NCBI GenBank assembly: GCA_023548195.1
Contig: JAJHZJ010000061.1
Span: 2,024,771-2,088,770, forward strand
DNA: 64,000 nucleotides
Source: Bettongia penicillata ogilbyi
Taxonomy: Eukaryota > Chordata > Mammalia > Diprotodontia > Potoroidae
Direction of reading: 5' to 3'
Shown here: positions 53,925 to 64,000 of the stretch, piece by piece
How positions within the stretch are numbered: position 1 is the stretch's first letter
Layout of the letters: every line of letters starts with the position of its first letter
Notes under the pieces: generated by a model
Told to the model about the DNA's origin: nothing
Databases searched by the model: none
Seen by the model: only the letters and a program-made list of their open reading frames with translations
Translations under genes and position numbers: made by a program

Positions 53925-54050
53925 CCTGTCAGTCAACAAGCATTTACTAAGTGCCAACTTAATGTGTGTGCCAGGTACTATGTTAAATGTTGGGATACAC
54001 AAAGAAAGGTAAAAGACAGTTCTTGCTCTCAAGGAGTTTATCCTTATGTG
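53925..54050 (-). mobile_element. L2 3' end, antisense
   Basis: 'gtcagtcaacaagcatttactaagtgcc', 'gtgccaggtactatgttaaatgttgggatacacaaagaaagg' and 'cttgctctcaaggagtttatcc'. Confidence 0.8.
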
Positions 54051-54089
54051 CTTAGGTTATGTCACTAAAATGCAGTTGAATTATCTCCA

Positions 54090-54245
54090 TCATAAAATTT
54101 TAGAACTAGAGGGAAGATTTTCTGCTCCCAAACCTTCATTTTATAGCCTATGAACCCAAGGGCCATAGAGGTTAAAAAACATACCCAGGACAAGTTGGAG
54201 CCAGGACTAAAACTCATTTCTCCTGACTCTCAGGCCAGTGCCTGA
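54090..54245 (-). mobile_element. MIR-type SINE, antisense
   Basis: 'aaattttagaactagagggaag', 'cttcattttatagcctatgaacccaaggg' and 'ctcctgactctcaggccagtgcctg'. Confidence 0.7.
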
Positions 54246-54689
54246 TTGGCAATAAAGTTTGAAAGGCTTTGTACTCATACAGGAGGAGATAAACTACAGA
54301 AACCTTGTAGAGCTGGGGTCATTTCTTGTAATTATCACATTTTTCTAAGCATGAGGCTACTCTCTCAGTAACCCTTATCTGTGGGTATATGTACCTGGGA
54401 CGTGACCTGAATTCTTGATCCACCATGTTTCACCAGTTTGCATTGTTTACATCCAGTGCTGAGTTTGGACCGTTCTCTTGTCTTCTTTTGCCTGCGGTCC
54501 CCCTCATTCAAGCAGTTTCTAGAATGAGTATTAGAAGAGGGTGAATACTGATACCTCCAGTCCTCCCCTTCTCCTAACTTCTCTCCAGGCCCCTGAACTC
54601 CTGCTCTTAACCTCTCACCCAACTCCCAGTCTGATTGCTGACCCAACCCTGTGGTTTCTGCCTTCGTAACTTCTCTGGTGTTCGCCCTC
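54246..54689. other. No gene or clear repeat seen
   Basis: The 93-codon minus frame at 54365-54646 is unrecognised. Confidence 0.35.
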
Positions 54690-55374
54690 CTTCTCTCTCT
54701 TTGGACATTGCTGAGACCTTGGTACAGGCCCTCACTGCCTTCTGCTTCATCTGCCTGACTCAGATTTCTTCCTACTCCAGTCCATTCTTCACTCAGCTAC
54801 CAAACTGAGTATAGGTCTGGCCTTGTCATCTATCCTCACCCTCTTTCAATCAATTCCATTGGCTCCCTATGACCTCAAAGATAAAATACGATATCCTTTA
54901 TCTCCACTTGAGAACAGGGACTGCTTTTCCCCTTTCCATTTCTTTGTATCCCCAGCACTTAGCATGACTGTCCCATAGTAGATCCTTCATTAATGCTAGT
55001 TGACTGTCTGACTCTCTGATTTTTAAAACAATTCATAACCTATTCCTGTCTTTTCATCTTCTTACACCTTACTGTCCTCCATATAGTATTTGATTTAGTG
55101 ACATTAGCTTCTTTTTAGTTCCTTAAAATAGATACTCCATCTCCTGGCAGTTCCATTGACTGCCCCCATGCATGGCATTCTCTCCCTCAGCTGCTGGACT
55201 GTCTGACTTCCTTCAAATTCCACCTTCTGGAAGAAGCCTTTTCATTCCTCAACCTTAGTGCCTTCTCTCGGATGACTGTCTTCAATCTGTAATGTCTCAA
55301 TTTTGTGCGTATGTAGCTATTTGCATGTTGTTCTCCCCCATCAGATTGTCTGCTCCTTTAGAGACAAATAGGTA
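54690..55374 (+). mobile_element. L2 LINE, sense (two adjoining pieces)
   Basis: First piece: 'gtacaggccctcactgcctt', 'cagtccattcttcactcagctaccaaact', 'ccattggctccctatgacctcaaagataaaatac', ending in 'tgtatccccagcacttagc...tagttgactgtctgactc' near 55010. Second piece: 'cttttcatcttcttacaccttactgtcctcc', 'catgcatggcattctctccctcagctgctgg', 'tccttcaaattccaccttctggaagaagcc'. Remnant L2 ORF2 and 3' UTR. Confidence 0.8.
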
Positions 55375-55540
55375 CATACATGTAAAATTATTCTTTACAT
55401 ACTTCCATTTATCAGTTCTTTCTCTGGATGCAGCTAGTATCTTTCTTCATATGCCCTTTATAGTTAATATGGGTACATTTTAATGATTTATTCCCTCAAA
55501 GTCCTTCTTAAAACAATATTGCTGCTACTGTATACAACAG
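55375..55540 (-). mobile_element. L1 fragment inserted in L2, antisense
   Basis: 'ttctttacatacttccatttatcagttctttctctggatgcagctagtatctttcttc' is antisense L1 3' region text. The L2 3' UTR resumes right after it. Confidence 0.65.
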
Positions 55541-55635
55541 CAGGGACTTTTTATTTTTCATTTCTTTGTATCCCCAGCATTTAGCACAGTGCCCGGCACA
55601 TGGTAGTCACTTAACATATGCTTGTTGCTTTGGTT
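55541..55635 (+). mobile_element. L2 terminus, sense (after L1)
   Basis: 'cagcagggactttttatttttcatttctttgtatccccagcatttagcacagtgcccggcacatgg' and 'acatatgcttgttgctttgg'. Confidence 0.8.
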
Positions 55636-55639
55636 TGCT

Positions 55640-57390
55640 GTCCTTTCATAAGAATTTTAAAGAAACACCCTAATTGCATGGAAATATAAAATGAACCAAA
55701 CTAGGAAATTCCCATATGTACATTGTCTGGCCCCTTAAGGGACACCACCAGTGGATTAATATTGGAATCACCTGCTGTGCAATTATGGCCACTGTTCCCC
55801 CCTTTTTAAGCAAACTGCCAAGATGCCAGGATTGAAGGACGTGCCAGGTTATTAGAGGGAAGTTTCTAGAAAGGGAAGTGTCTCAGAAACTCACCTGAAA
55901 GTCCTAGTATTAATCTCAAATCCCAACTGGCATTTCCAGGTTGCCGGGAGCATTTAAATGTTCCTAATCCTGGGAACTATCAACTTGAGAGCCCACAGAA
56001 CAGAAAATTTCTTTCCGGTGTCTTTACTCCAGGAAAGAAAATAACCATTAGCTGATGTTATGCGAATAGTTTGAGTAGCTGCAAAGGAAGTAATTGTTGT
56101 TGTTTGGGCATGTTAATTACCAAGGAACCGGCTCATGGCTTTTAACTGGTTTTTGAGAAGAGCCATCATCTAACTAACTAGGTCCTTACCAAAGAGACTG
56201 AAGTGATGTCCTTGACGAAACTACCACAGGGCCACAAAATTTGGGGTAGGATTGGGTTGAGTCTGAATGTACTTCTTGGCACCCCTTTCCCCACCTTTGC
56301 TCTTTGAAGGCTTGGGGGAAACCCCTTTCCATTATTGTATGGCATTGGGGCAACATGGTTGGCGAGAGTCCTGGTCTCTGTCCCCTTGTCAGGTCGGGCT
56401 CCTGCTAGCCACTTGTGGAGACATCTGGGAACTAAGTACAGACAACTTCTGTTTTGACTCCTCATTTTCTCACATTTTTTTTTTCTCCTTTTAAAGGTTG
56501 CCTGTCTTCTATCTCTCTTTCTTATTTTTGTGTCTTTTCCCCCCATTCTGTTCCTTTTCAACCTACTTTTAAAGTGAAAACACATGGCTGCAACTCTGCC
56601 CCTCTCCATTTACTCAGCTGCACCTACTTATTCAATTTTAACTGGAGGACCAGTTTACAAACTTTCAAAAATAAATCCAGGGCCAGTGCAGAGAACTATA
56701 TAAACAAAGGTCTGATTTCATTTTTACTTGTTTCATAAAGTTTGGGTTTTCCTCCCCCTCCCTTTCACAAATGACCTTCCCTAGTATTTAAAAGACCTGT
56801 CCTTTCCCCTCCTTCCCTTTTCTAAAAGTTTGCCCTTAACTTCTAAGGCAGTGACAAAGTTAATAGGCCTTAGGAAGAAATGGGGAGTTTAAAATTGATG
56901 GCTTCTGGCAAACTGTCAACTGATATTAGTGATATCATTCAACAGAGTGTCAATTTGAGAAGCTTCAGCACAGCGCATTAGAATGTTAGAAACTTGATTA
57001 AAGGATTAAATGAATTCTACTTTATCTCTCAGCAAAGGACTTGTAAAACTAGTTCACTTGACTGGCTAATCCTTGCTAACTTTTGGAAGGAACAGGAAAG
57101 GGGGTTGGGGGCCTTTAGAGAAAACTGCCGAGGGGATGGAGAAAGTCATTTCCGGTTAGTTTAGCTACCCACATTTCAGTGCAAGGGAACCGGGAGAGGA
57201 AAATTAACCTCTTGTGTATAATAAAGGAAATAATCAAGAGAAAACTGTTGGAAATAAGACAGCTATTCTATCCTAAAATGATAAGAATTATTAGGATTCC
57301 TGCCTTTCTTTTCTTCTTTAGGAATGGGACTTAGACCTGTGATTTTTATTTCTGTAAGAAACTCTACCAGTGTAGATCGCACTCTTTCTA
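55640..57390. other. Repeat-free 1.75-kb block
   Basis: No interspersed repeat recognised. AT-rich homeobox-like strings (for example 'gtggattaatattgg', 'ttagctgatgttatgcg', 'catgttaattaccaagg') and a CArG-like 'cccatatgtac' occur in the left part, as in many conserved noncoding elements. The longest open frame of the window, 143 codons on the minus strand at 56178-56609, lies here. It is basic and has no recognisable domain. Regulatory function is only a suggestion. Confidence 0.4.
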
Positions 57391-57394
57391 CATA

Positions 57395-57515
57395 AGAGAG
57401 TGGCCTGGGAGCACTGAGAGGTTAAGTGACTGCCAGGGTGTGTCAAAGGGGGAACTTGGACCCAAGTCTTCTCAAACCCAAGGTGGGCCCTTTATTCATT
57501 ATACTGTATTGCTTC
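57395..57515 (-). mobile_element. MIR-type SINE fragment, antisense
   Basis: 'tgagaggttaagtgactgccagggtgtgtcaaagggggaacttggacccaagtcttc'. Confidence 0.7.
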
Positions 57516-57649
57516 TCTTTTGGTTCTGATGAATCGGGCCATTTTGATTAAATAGCAAGCATTTTCCTGGACTGTTTGTCCAGAATAAGATCTCTGAGAG
57601 GCTTCCTTCCTTAACATGGAAAAATAGTCTGCCTTTGATTTATTTGATG

Positions 57650-57880
57650 AGGATGATGATAGTAGTAGTAGCTAAAATTTATGTAGAACTTGAAGGTTTA
57701 CAAAGCACATTACAAATATTGTTACTCCCATTTTACCAGGTGAAGGAACTGAGGCAAACAGATTATCTAACCCATTTAAAGTCACAGAGGTACTAAGTGT
57801 CTTGAGTACAAATCTGAACTTGGATCTTCCTGAATCCTGGTCCAGGACTCTAATCAATGCATAACCTAGCTGCCCAATAT
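57650..57880 (-). mobile_element. THER1/MIR-type SINE, antisense, near complete
   Basis: 'tagctaaaatttatgtagaacttgaaggtttacaaagcacattacaaatattg', 'cccattttaccaggtgaaggaactgaggcaaac', 'ggatcttcctgaatcctggtccagg' and the head complement 'aacctagctgccc'. Confidence 0.9.
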
Positions 57881-58595
57881 GATGTTCATGAACCCAATGA
57901 AGATTGCAGTCCTACTGTTCGTGATTGTACATCCAACTATTTTCCAAGTGTGGACAAATAATTGTAAGCTTATGCTTAGCTTTTGAGTGTGTTCCTTTTT
58001 ATTTTCACCCAACCGATTTGACCTTTTTCTGTCCAGGCAAAGGAGAAAAGCAATATTATTTTCAGTTCTGTGGTTTCTTTCTTCCTTATTCCATCTTTTG
58101 AATTATTTGTGATCTTTCATTTAGTTCTTTGTCTTCTTCTTTTTTTAATAAAGGTCCTGCTCAAAGTAGGACAAATCCTACACTCCCTAGATGTAAACAC
58201 AAGTACAGGGAGGTGAAAAAAATCTAAGGACAAAAGAATGTTTTGGTTTTATTGTTTTAAGATCTGTTAAAGAAAAGAGATTAAAAGAGGAATGAATAAA
58301 AATCAAGAATCACCAGGTGTGATTGAGAAGTTAGAAGAAGTAGAACTTCTCAACTCGCTTTGCTTTTGTTTTCTTTGCCTATCGAATGTTCTCTGTACTG
58401 GAGCGTTGGGTGGTAAGAGCGCTCCAACCTGCCTTCAATGAGTTCGCATTACTGTGTCCGGATGACTGATCTCAGTGCTGTAATAACTTGTGGATCTGAT
58501 TGTTGAACCATGGTCAGTGGTCTTTGGAAAATTTAGGAAGATAAGATAGCAAATAATCTGAAGAGAGATGTTTAATCTTCAGGCTATAAGCCTAT
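57881..58595. other. No gene or clear repeat seen
   Basis: Single-copy-looking, no coding or RNA signature. Confidence 0.4.
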
Positions 58596-58599
58596 GAGT

Positions 58600-58738
58600 T
58601 TTGCTTTGGTTCTGGGCCAATTCTGGAATGTATTATTATAAGGATGGTTACTGAACATATAGAAAAAGAAGCAGAAAACATAAAACTAGCATGGTTTCAA
58701 AAAAATAGGTCATATCAGACTCATGTTACTTCCTGTTC
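58600..58738 (+). mobile_element. CR1/L3-type LINE, reverse transcriptase fragment
   Basis: 'tctggaatgtattattataaggatggttactgaacatatagaaaaagaagc' and 'agcatggtttcaaaaaaataggtcatatcagactcatg' read as the CR1 segment around 'QHGF.KNRSCQT'. Confidence 0.7.
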
Positions 58739-58741
58739 TCA

Positions 58742-58885
58742 GAGAGGAAGCTCGGTAGTGCAGTGTGGATAGAGGGCTGGTCCTGGAGTCAGGAAGGGCT
58801 GAATCAAATCCAGTAATTAGTTATGTGACCCTGGAAAAGTCACTTAACTGCCCTGTGCCACCCCCTCCACCCCCATTGGTGTTCA
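58742..58885 (+). mobile_element. tRNA-headed SINE, sense
   Basis: 'gaggaagctcggtagtgcagtgtggatagagggctggtcctggagtcaggaaggg' then 'gttatgtgaccctggaaaagtcacttaactgcc'. Confidence 0.85.
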
Positions 58886-58887
58886 GC

Positions 58888-59240
58888 TCTAAAGAGGAAC
58901 TCAGTGTCTGATACCTTATCTTGCCGGGTGATCTTCATAATCTTTCCAAGACAATTCAGATGGAAGTGGTACAAAGAGATTGGCCAGGTTTCACAGGCAT
59001 ACAACAGTGTAGTTAGCATAATGGGTTCTGTAGGCTTTCAGTTGGCCTAATATCTCTTTTCTCCCATATTTTCTTTCAGAGCCTCCCAAAGACTGATCTA
59101 GGTCTGGTAATGCATGCAGCAGTCCTATCGTATGTGGACATCCCTAGAAAATATACTAGCAAGGTAAGTGGTATCCATAATATTAAAAATTTCTCCACTT
59201 ACTGTGACCAACGGTTGCATGTATGGAGACTGGTGGAGGT
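58888..59240 (-). mobile_element. R4/Dong-like LINE, C-terminal reverse transcriptase region, antisense
   Basis: The minus strand reads HFHLNCLGKIMKITRQDKVS, a C-terminal motif of the LINE type also seen at 28384. Further right the complement of its coding DNA continues ('gcaaggtaagtggtatcc', 'aaatttctccacttactgtgacc'). Broken by an unrelated stretch of about 240 bp. Confidence 0.75.
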
Positions 59241-59479
59241 TATAATAAGTGATTAATAAATGCTTTATCTTCTAGGTTGATACCAAACTGTTCACAGGTA
59301 CTGTGGAGAGAATCATTCCATCAAATCCGAAACTCCTTAACTGTACTATTATCAAGCCCACTGAATCTTTCCATCTTGTCTGAAAGGATGGCAAAAAAGG
59401 CTTTTAAAAAATAAGTCTACCTAAACTATGTCTATGGCATTTCCCTTATGGGCAATCTCATCATCCTATAACAGGTAAT

Positions 59480-59690
59480 AATATTGGTACTGATTTTCAG
59501 GCCAGTATTAGCACAAGTGGCAGAGAATCAATCCATCCTCTGCTGCACCTCAGCCACAAACATCTGGGAACAAAAAGTCGTTCACCAACTCTCCTTCCAC
59601 TTTGGCTTTTCTTGTAGCCTTTCCATCCCGGGCTGTCACCAGTTGTCTTGTCACTAACCTGACTCTGAAAGTAAGAGAGAGACCAACAAC
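59480..59690 (-). mobile_element. R4/Dong-like LINE, antisense continuation
   Basis: 'aggccagtattagcacaagtggcagagaatcaatccatcctctgctgcacctcagcc' and 'tctccttccactttggcttttcttgtagcctttccat' continue the same coding strand upstream of the piece at 58888. Confidence 0.65.
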
Positions 59691-60090
59691 TTTGCTCAGT
59701 CTACTCTGCTTCGCTTACGTCTAATTGACAGGCTGTTATTTTACTATTTAACCATCTTACTGTTTTACCTGCCTTGAAGTCCTGTGGCAATTTTAAAGTG
59801 ATGAAGTAGCAGGTGTGGATACGCTGGTAACTGTAGCCATGACCCTGCATAAGTATCCCAGGGCGCACTGCTTACCTCCTACTAAAAGAAAGGGGCTAAA
59901 AATTGTCTTCTTCACCCAGCCGTCGCCTGCTTATCACAGCATGCAGAGATTTCCACCCTGTGGTTAAAACACCAAAAAAAGGACAAATATTTTTTTGAAA
60001 ATTGGTCTGTGGAAAATGTGCATATGACTGTTGGTACATGGAATGTGCTCATACTCATGGACAAGATGAAATCCAGTAGATCAGAGACAG

Positions 60091-60123
60091 TTTTTTTGTT
60101 TTTTTGTTTGTTTGTTTGTTTTT
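60091..60123. repeat. T-rich (GTTT)n repeat
   Basis: T runs followed by four gttt units. Confidence 0.9.
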
Positions 60124-60189
60124 GAGAGTTCTTCAGGGGAATAGGATGTATTACAGATGGGATGGGTGAAGATGTGGGTGGAGATCTTT

Positions 60190-60315
60190 TTTAAAGGTCA
60201 GTTCAACTTCCTCATTTCAAAGATGAGGAAACTGAGGTGCGGAGTCATGCCTAAGGTGACAAAAGAGGCAAGTGACAGTGGCAGGATGTGAAACCTTGTT
60301 TTCTGATACCAAATC
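60190..60315 (-). mobile_element. MIR-type SINE, antisense
   Basis: 'ttcaacttcctcatttcaaagatgaggaaactgaggtgcggagtcatgcctaagg'. Confidence 0.75.
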
Positions 60316-60434
60316 CAAATTGACTTGGAGGATGATAGTGCCGTGAATAGACATAGGCAAATTAGGGAGAGAATTCAGTTTTCTTTGCTGTTTTGTTTTT
60401 AGGGAAACATGAATTACATTTAAATGGGGTAATT

Positions 60435-60540
60435 TCCTCATTTTTGGGGGGGGTTAGGCAACAAAATTTTTATCTTCATTTTATAGATGAGAATGCTAAA
60501 GCTCAAAGAATTTAAATGGATTGTTTCATCTTGGGGAATT
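60435..60540 (-). mobile_element. MIR-type SINE fragment, antisense
   Basis: 'tcttcattttatagatgagaatgctaaagctcaaagaatttaaatgg'. Confidence 0.6.
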
Positions 60541-60650
60541 GTTGAACTTGAGGTGCTGCTGGTAGGACATTCAGGTAAAGATAGCAAGCAGTAAGAAATA
60601 TGGGACTGAAAGTTAGGAAATTTGCAGATAGAGACAGTAAAAGTCATGGA
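60541..60650 (-). mobile_element. L2 coding fragment, antisense
   Basis: 'gttgaacttgaggtgctgctggtaggacattcaggtaaagatagc' matches the antisense L2 'gttgagtttaagatgtctactggacatcc' segment. Confidence 0.6.
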
Positions 60651-60739
60651 TTGTGAAGCGGGGCGGAACACGGAGTGAGATGGTTCTCCATTATTGAAAG
60701 GGAAAGAGCCTTAAATGGTGCCATAATGCCTAGGTGGGT

Positions 60740-60850
60740 TTCTAGGCAAAGTAGTATCAAGTAGTAGGGAAAAAAAGCTTTTGATTTAGAATATCAGGAC
60801 CCGAATTTGAACTTTAGCTCTGCTGTTAGACCACCTAGCAACATGTGTCC
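60740..60850 (+). mobile_element. MIR-type SINE head, sense
   Basis: 'gcttttgatttagaatatcaggacccgaatttgaactttagctctgctgtt'. It stops where L2 begins. Confidence 0.55.
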
Positions 60851-60854
60851 CCTG

Positions 60855-61420
60855 CAGTGCTGTCCTGGGTCCTCTTCTCTGTCATCTTTCTCTGTAATCT
60901 CATTAATTTCTGTGTTCAATGCTCACCTTTACATATGACTCCCAGGTCTGTATATTCAGCCTTAATCTCTCTCCTGAGTCAAGTCCCACGTTACTCACTA
61001 ACTTTTTGGTGGTTAAGATACCTCAAAAACCTGTTTAAGATGTCCTGAACACACACATACAAAAGAAAGCTCCTTCCACCCCCCACAGCAAACCAACTCT
61101 TCTTCTAGGTTTCTCTTTATCTATTGATGGCACCATTATCATTCTAGTCAACTAAATTTGTAACCTTGGAGTCATCCTTGACATTTCCTTTTCCTTCGCT
61201 TCCCCCCATCTAATTCGTTGCTAAATCTTGTTATTTATACTTTCATGATGTCTGTAGCATCCTTTTCATTTCCTCTAGCTCTTCCCAGGCCCTCATTACC
61301 TCTCCCCTGGATGACTATTATGTCAGGTGCTAATCAGTCTTCCTGGATCCAGTCTCTCCATTCATCCTTGACACCACTGCCAATGTTTTTCCTAAAATAG
61401 GAATTATTAATCCATCTCTA
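60855..61420 (+). mobile_element. L2 LINE coding segment, sense
   Basis: 'gtcctgggtcctcttctctgtc', 'gtaaccttggagtcatccttgacatttcc', 'ctaattcgttgctaaatcttg', 'caggccctcattacctctcccctggatgactattatg' and 'ctggatccagtctctccattcatccttgacaccactgccaa' are in L2 ORF2 order. Not an open frame. Confidence 0.75.
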
Positions 61421-61614
61421 TATCTATGATCCTAAGATTTAGACTTCTTGTGGAATGTAAAGATACTCTGGGGGCTTCTGCCCAAGCATTCCCCTTCCCA
61501 TCAGACCTGCACCTACCAGGCTTTGTTCTCCCAGTAGGATGCTCTCAGGAAGGAGGTGGTTTAGCCTCTCTTTTTTTTCCTCTAAGAAGCATGCTGAGCC
61601 AGGGGAACACTGAC

Positions 61615-61795
61615 CAAAAGTTCTTAACCTTTGTGATGTGGACCTGAGCAGCAGCTGGGTGGAGCCCTACAGACCCATTCTCAGAATGTTTTTAAATTGT
61701 ATAACATAAAATATAAGGGATTACTGAGGAAACAAATTATGTTGAAATACAGTTATCAAAATATGTTTTTAAAATCTGTGGACCCTCCAGAATCT
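61615..61795. mobile_element. hAT-type MITE, same family as 11968-12178, other orientation
   Basis: 'aaaagttcttaacctttgtgatgtggacctgag', 'cattctcagaatgtttttaaattgtataacataaaatataaggg', 'ttgaaatacagttatcaaaatatg'. It is the reverse of the text in the earlier copy. Confidence 0.65.
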
Positions 61796-62427
61796 TTTCA
61801 CAGATGCTTTGGGATCTGGGGACAGAGATCCATGAACTCTCTGCTCCATCCACTGATTTATACAAATAATTTCTCAGTACCCTTAGACACTAAGCTCTTG
61901 AAGTAGAGGAAGTTGACTTTCAGGTCTGGTCTCTGATCTGTGCTCAGAAAAATAATGTAAAATTAGAAGGCAGCCAAGAGCCTGAGGTCCAGGAACACTT
62001 TTCTTAGGCAAGCCCATATGTCTTGTCATCATTAACCAGTGCAAAGGGAGAGGGGGACAGTACTACGTAGGGGCACAGGTTTTCCTCTTCCCAGAACAGT
62101 GGTCCACACTGCTGTGTTCTAGTTTGTCTTCGGAAAAGGGAATGAGAAGAAGAGAGATGGAAAGATGATGAAGGCTGAGAATCTGTCTGCTGATCTTCAG
62201 AAAGCTCTTAAATGTAGTTGTAAAAATCTTATGGAGAAAGACAATTATGAGCACTGTCATAAAATGAGAAACAGCGGAAAAGAAATAAATTTGAAGAAAG
62301 TTTGAGCATCAAAAAAAAAAACCCCACTATTAAAAAAAAAGGTTATTCAGAAATCTAGCCAAGCAAAATCATCCCAAAGCCATTTAAGAATGACACCAGG
62401 AAGAACTTGGCTCAGAATTGAATAGGG
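61796..62427. other. No gene or clear repeat seen
   Basis: Two A runs lie near 62310-62340. Otherwise single-copy-looking. Confidence 0.35.
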
Positions 62428-62502
62428 GAGAGGGGGCTGGGTAAGATGGCAGATTGGAGCTTGAGACATATTTTCGTCTATTTCCAATTGCTCCCTGAAA
62501 CA
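62428..62502 (+). mobile_element. Possible L1 5' end, sense, 3' part missing
   Basis: 'gagggggctgggtaagatggcagattggagc' resembles the L1 5' UTR start. Only about 75 bp remain. Confidence 0.4.
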
Positions 62503-62504
62503 AA

Positions 62505-62590
62505 ATCCATCCTGTTAATATCAGTATCTCACTTTATGAATAGTGCCTTGAACCCAGTAGATCCTTAATTTATTGAATAGAATAAAATAT
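62505..62590 (+). mobile_element. L2 terminal fragment, sense
   Basis: 'atgaatagtgccttgaacccagtagatccttaatttattgaatag'. Confidence 0.5.
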
Positions 62591-62864
62591 TGCCAATGAC
62601 TTGAACTTAAGCAGATTCTACCAAGGAGATGTGTTTGGCTGACATGGGAGATAGGCAATGGATAGAAAACTTGAATATTGCCCTGCTCTCTATAGACTGC
62701 TAGAGAAATGAGGTCTTGGGGTTTCAGGGAAGTTTTTTTATGAAAGATTTAAGAAACAACATGAACCAGAATGAATCACAATAAGAAAAAGTATAAAGGG
62801 TCATAAGACCAATAAGTAAATAGAATATTCTCAGTGATGTATCCAAGTACTGAGGGAGGATACT

Positions 62865-62960
62865 AACTCACATTTTATACAGCATGCTAAGATTTACAAA
62901 GGACTTTCTTCATAAGCTATCTATGAGATAGCTAGTACATGTATTAATTTTTTTATGAAC
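62865..62960 (-). mobile_element. THER1/MIR-type fragment, antisense
   Basis: 'cacattttatacagcatgctaagatttacaaaggactttcttcataagc'. Confidence 0.55.
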
Positions 62961-62989
62961 TAGAAAATCATCAGTGTTACCCTGTGTAG

Positions 62990-63065
62990 AATGTTCTTTT
63001 TTTTTCTCCCTTCATTCCTGCCTCTTAGATCTAGCGGCTTCATTTGAGACTCAGCCCAAATGCCA
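62990..63065 (+). mobile_element. L2 LINE, sense (left of L1 insertion)
   Basis: 'tgagactcagcccaaatgcca' is the L2 3' coding text just before its 'ccttctacaggag' box. A 54-bp L1 piece splits it. Confidence 0.75.
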
Positions 63066-63119
63066 ACTTTTTACAATAAGTTTTATTTATTTTTAGCATT
63101 CTTTAAAAAAATTTGAGTT
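63066..63119 (-). mobile_element. 54-bp L1 3'-end insertion, antisense
   Basis: 'taagttttatttatttttagcattctttaaaaaaatttgagtt' is the extreme 3' end of L1 in antisense, compare 9795 and 43830. It is bounded by a perfect 11-bp target-site duplication cccaaatgcca (63055-63065 and 63120-63130). One of the shortest recognisable L1 insertions possible. Confidence 0.85.
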
Positions 63120-63390
63120 CCCAAATGCCACCTTCTACAGGAGCCATTTTCTGTTTTCCCCCCTCCCCTACGCCCAGATGCTAGTGCCTTCCTCTGTCTT
63201 ATCTGAGTAGTTCTACTCTCTATGAATCTCATATGTACCTATTTATGTAAATATTATCTCCATCATTAGACTACAAGATCCCTGAAGGCAGAGACTACTT
63301 TTGTTTTTTCCTTGTATGTCCTAGGCTTACTTAATACAGTGTCTGGCACTTAATAAATATTTGTGGATAGACTGGTTGATGATGATTTAA
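63120..63390 (+). mobile_element. L2 LINE 3' end, sense (right of L1 insertion)
   Basis: 'ccaaatgccaccttctacaggagcc', 'agatgctagtgccttcctctgtc', 'attagactacaagatccctgaaggcagagac' and 'acagtgtctggcacttaataaatatttg'. Confidence 0.85.
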
Positions 63391-64000
63391 TCACTTTTCT
63401 TTTTGTCTGGTTCTAAAGCAAATCCTCCCTTTCTAAATCCTTCCTTTTATATTCCTTAATATTTATTTCAAAATCCCTGAGTACATTCTTTATTCTGCAC
63501 CTTCTAAAATCCTCTTAATCTGGCTTCTGTTTAATCTATTAGAAATGTTTTCCTTAATTGTAATGTGAAAATTCCATATTACTTATTATCTACTAAAAAG
63601 CTTTGAACAGCTCTTCTAGACCCTTGCCCTAGGATTTTTAGTTTTCTTATTCTGCCTCTGGAGGAAAAGACCATGTCCTGGATCATGAGGGCAAGGTGAG
63701 GCAGGAAATCCTCTCCCTTCTTTTCAGGAGGGCTTGATTCTGTGCTACTAGTTAGTTTCTTGTCAGCTGGTGAATCTCTGGGTAAACCATTCTTCTCCGA
63801 TTGAAATCCTATTCAAGCTACCAATTTTCAAAAACATGCTGGATGTTTAAAAGTTATAGTAATCTCCTTCTGGACTTTTAATATCTGCATGCATTTTTTA
63901 TGTACATATGTGTTATATTTACACACATACATAATATAGAAAGGAAAATATAAACAAAGTATATAATAAGTATAACAATAAATAAAAAGACAATATAATT
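63391..64000. other. No gene or clear repeat seen
   Basis: Single-copy-looking, ending in AT-rich sequence with TA/CA alternations from about 63895. Confidence 0.4.

Noticed and set aside
56178..56609. Longest open frame of the window (143 codons, minus strand)
   Set aside because: Basic, no domain, no conserved start context, no splice signals that I can defend. A length like this is expected by chance in 64 kb over six frames.

Overview
This window looks like nuclear DNA from a marsupial. It contains L2 LINEs in both orientations, many MIR/THER1-type SINEs, L1 copies of the marsupial type, CR1/L3-type LINEs, a BovB/RTE LINE with a SINE that carries the same tail, a second non-LTR LINE resembling the R4/Dong group (name from memory, uncertain), hAT and Tigger-like DNA transposons, and solo LTR material. 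CpG is scarce outside one block. I found no convincing protein-coding exon, tRNA, rRNA, snRNA or CRISPR array. The long open frames fall in low-complexity tracts, in repeats, or in single-copy DNA with no recognisable protein family. The best reading is intergenic or intronic sequence. Family assignments come from reading the sequence against remembered consensus features, and no search was run. Repeat edges are accurate to roughly 10-30 bases unless a target-site duplication (TSD) is given.

Layout. 0-9 kb: SINEs, a CR1/L3 tail, and an L1 inserted in a SINE with a perfect 14-bp TSD. 9-18 kb: several antisense L1 pieces and a long antisense L2. 18-22.5 kb: scattered SINEs and a long GA tract. 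23.1-28.1 kb: one antisense L1 carrying three later insertions (a TA-flanked DNA transposon, a palindromic hAT MITE, and a solo LTR with a 5-bp TSD). 28-33 kb: a near-identical 277-bp inverted duplication, one arm straddling the 5' end of that L1 and the other 4.3 kb away, with LINE fragments and an L1 split by an unassigned retroposon between them. 33-48 kb: SINEs, L2, the longest CR1/L3 copy, a BovB/RTE tail, a hAT element with an inverted internal copy nearby, and a second long GA tract. 48.1-50.4 kb: a repeat-poor block with a CpG-rich core, a GC box and CCAAT boxes, the best candidate regulatory region. 50-55.6 kb: SINE and L2 debris. 55.6-57.4 kb: a second repeat-free block. 57.4-64 kb: CR1, R4-like LINE, L2, a hAT MITE and a 54-bp L1 insertion.

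How the parts relate. The mobile elements form donor and parasite pairs. One SINE carries a BovB/RTE-like end, another carries what looks like the tail of the R4-like LINE, and two SINE-like repeats end in L2 sequence. The nested insertions give relative ages. The two high-identity inverted pairs look much younger than the decayed repeats around them and are the most unusual structures here.
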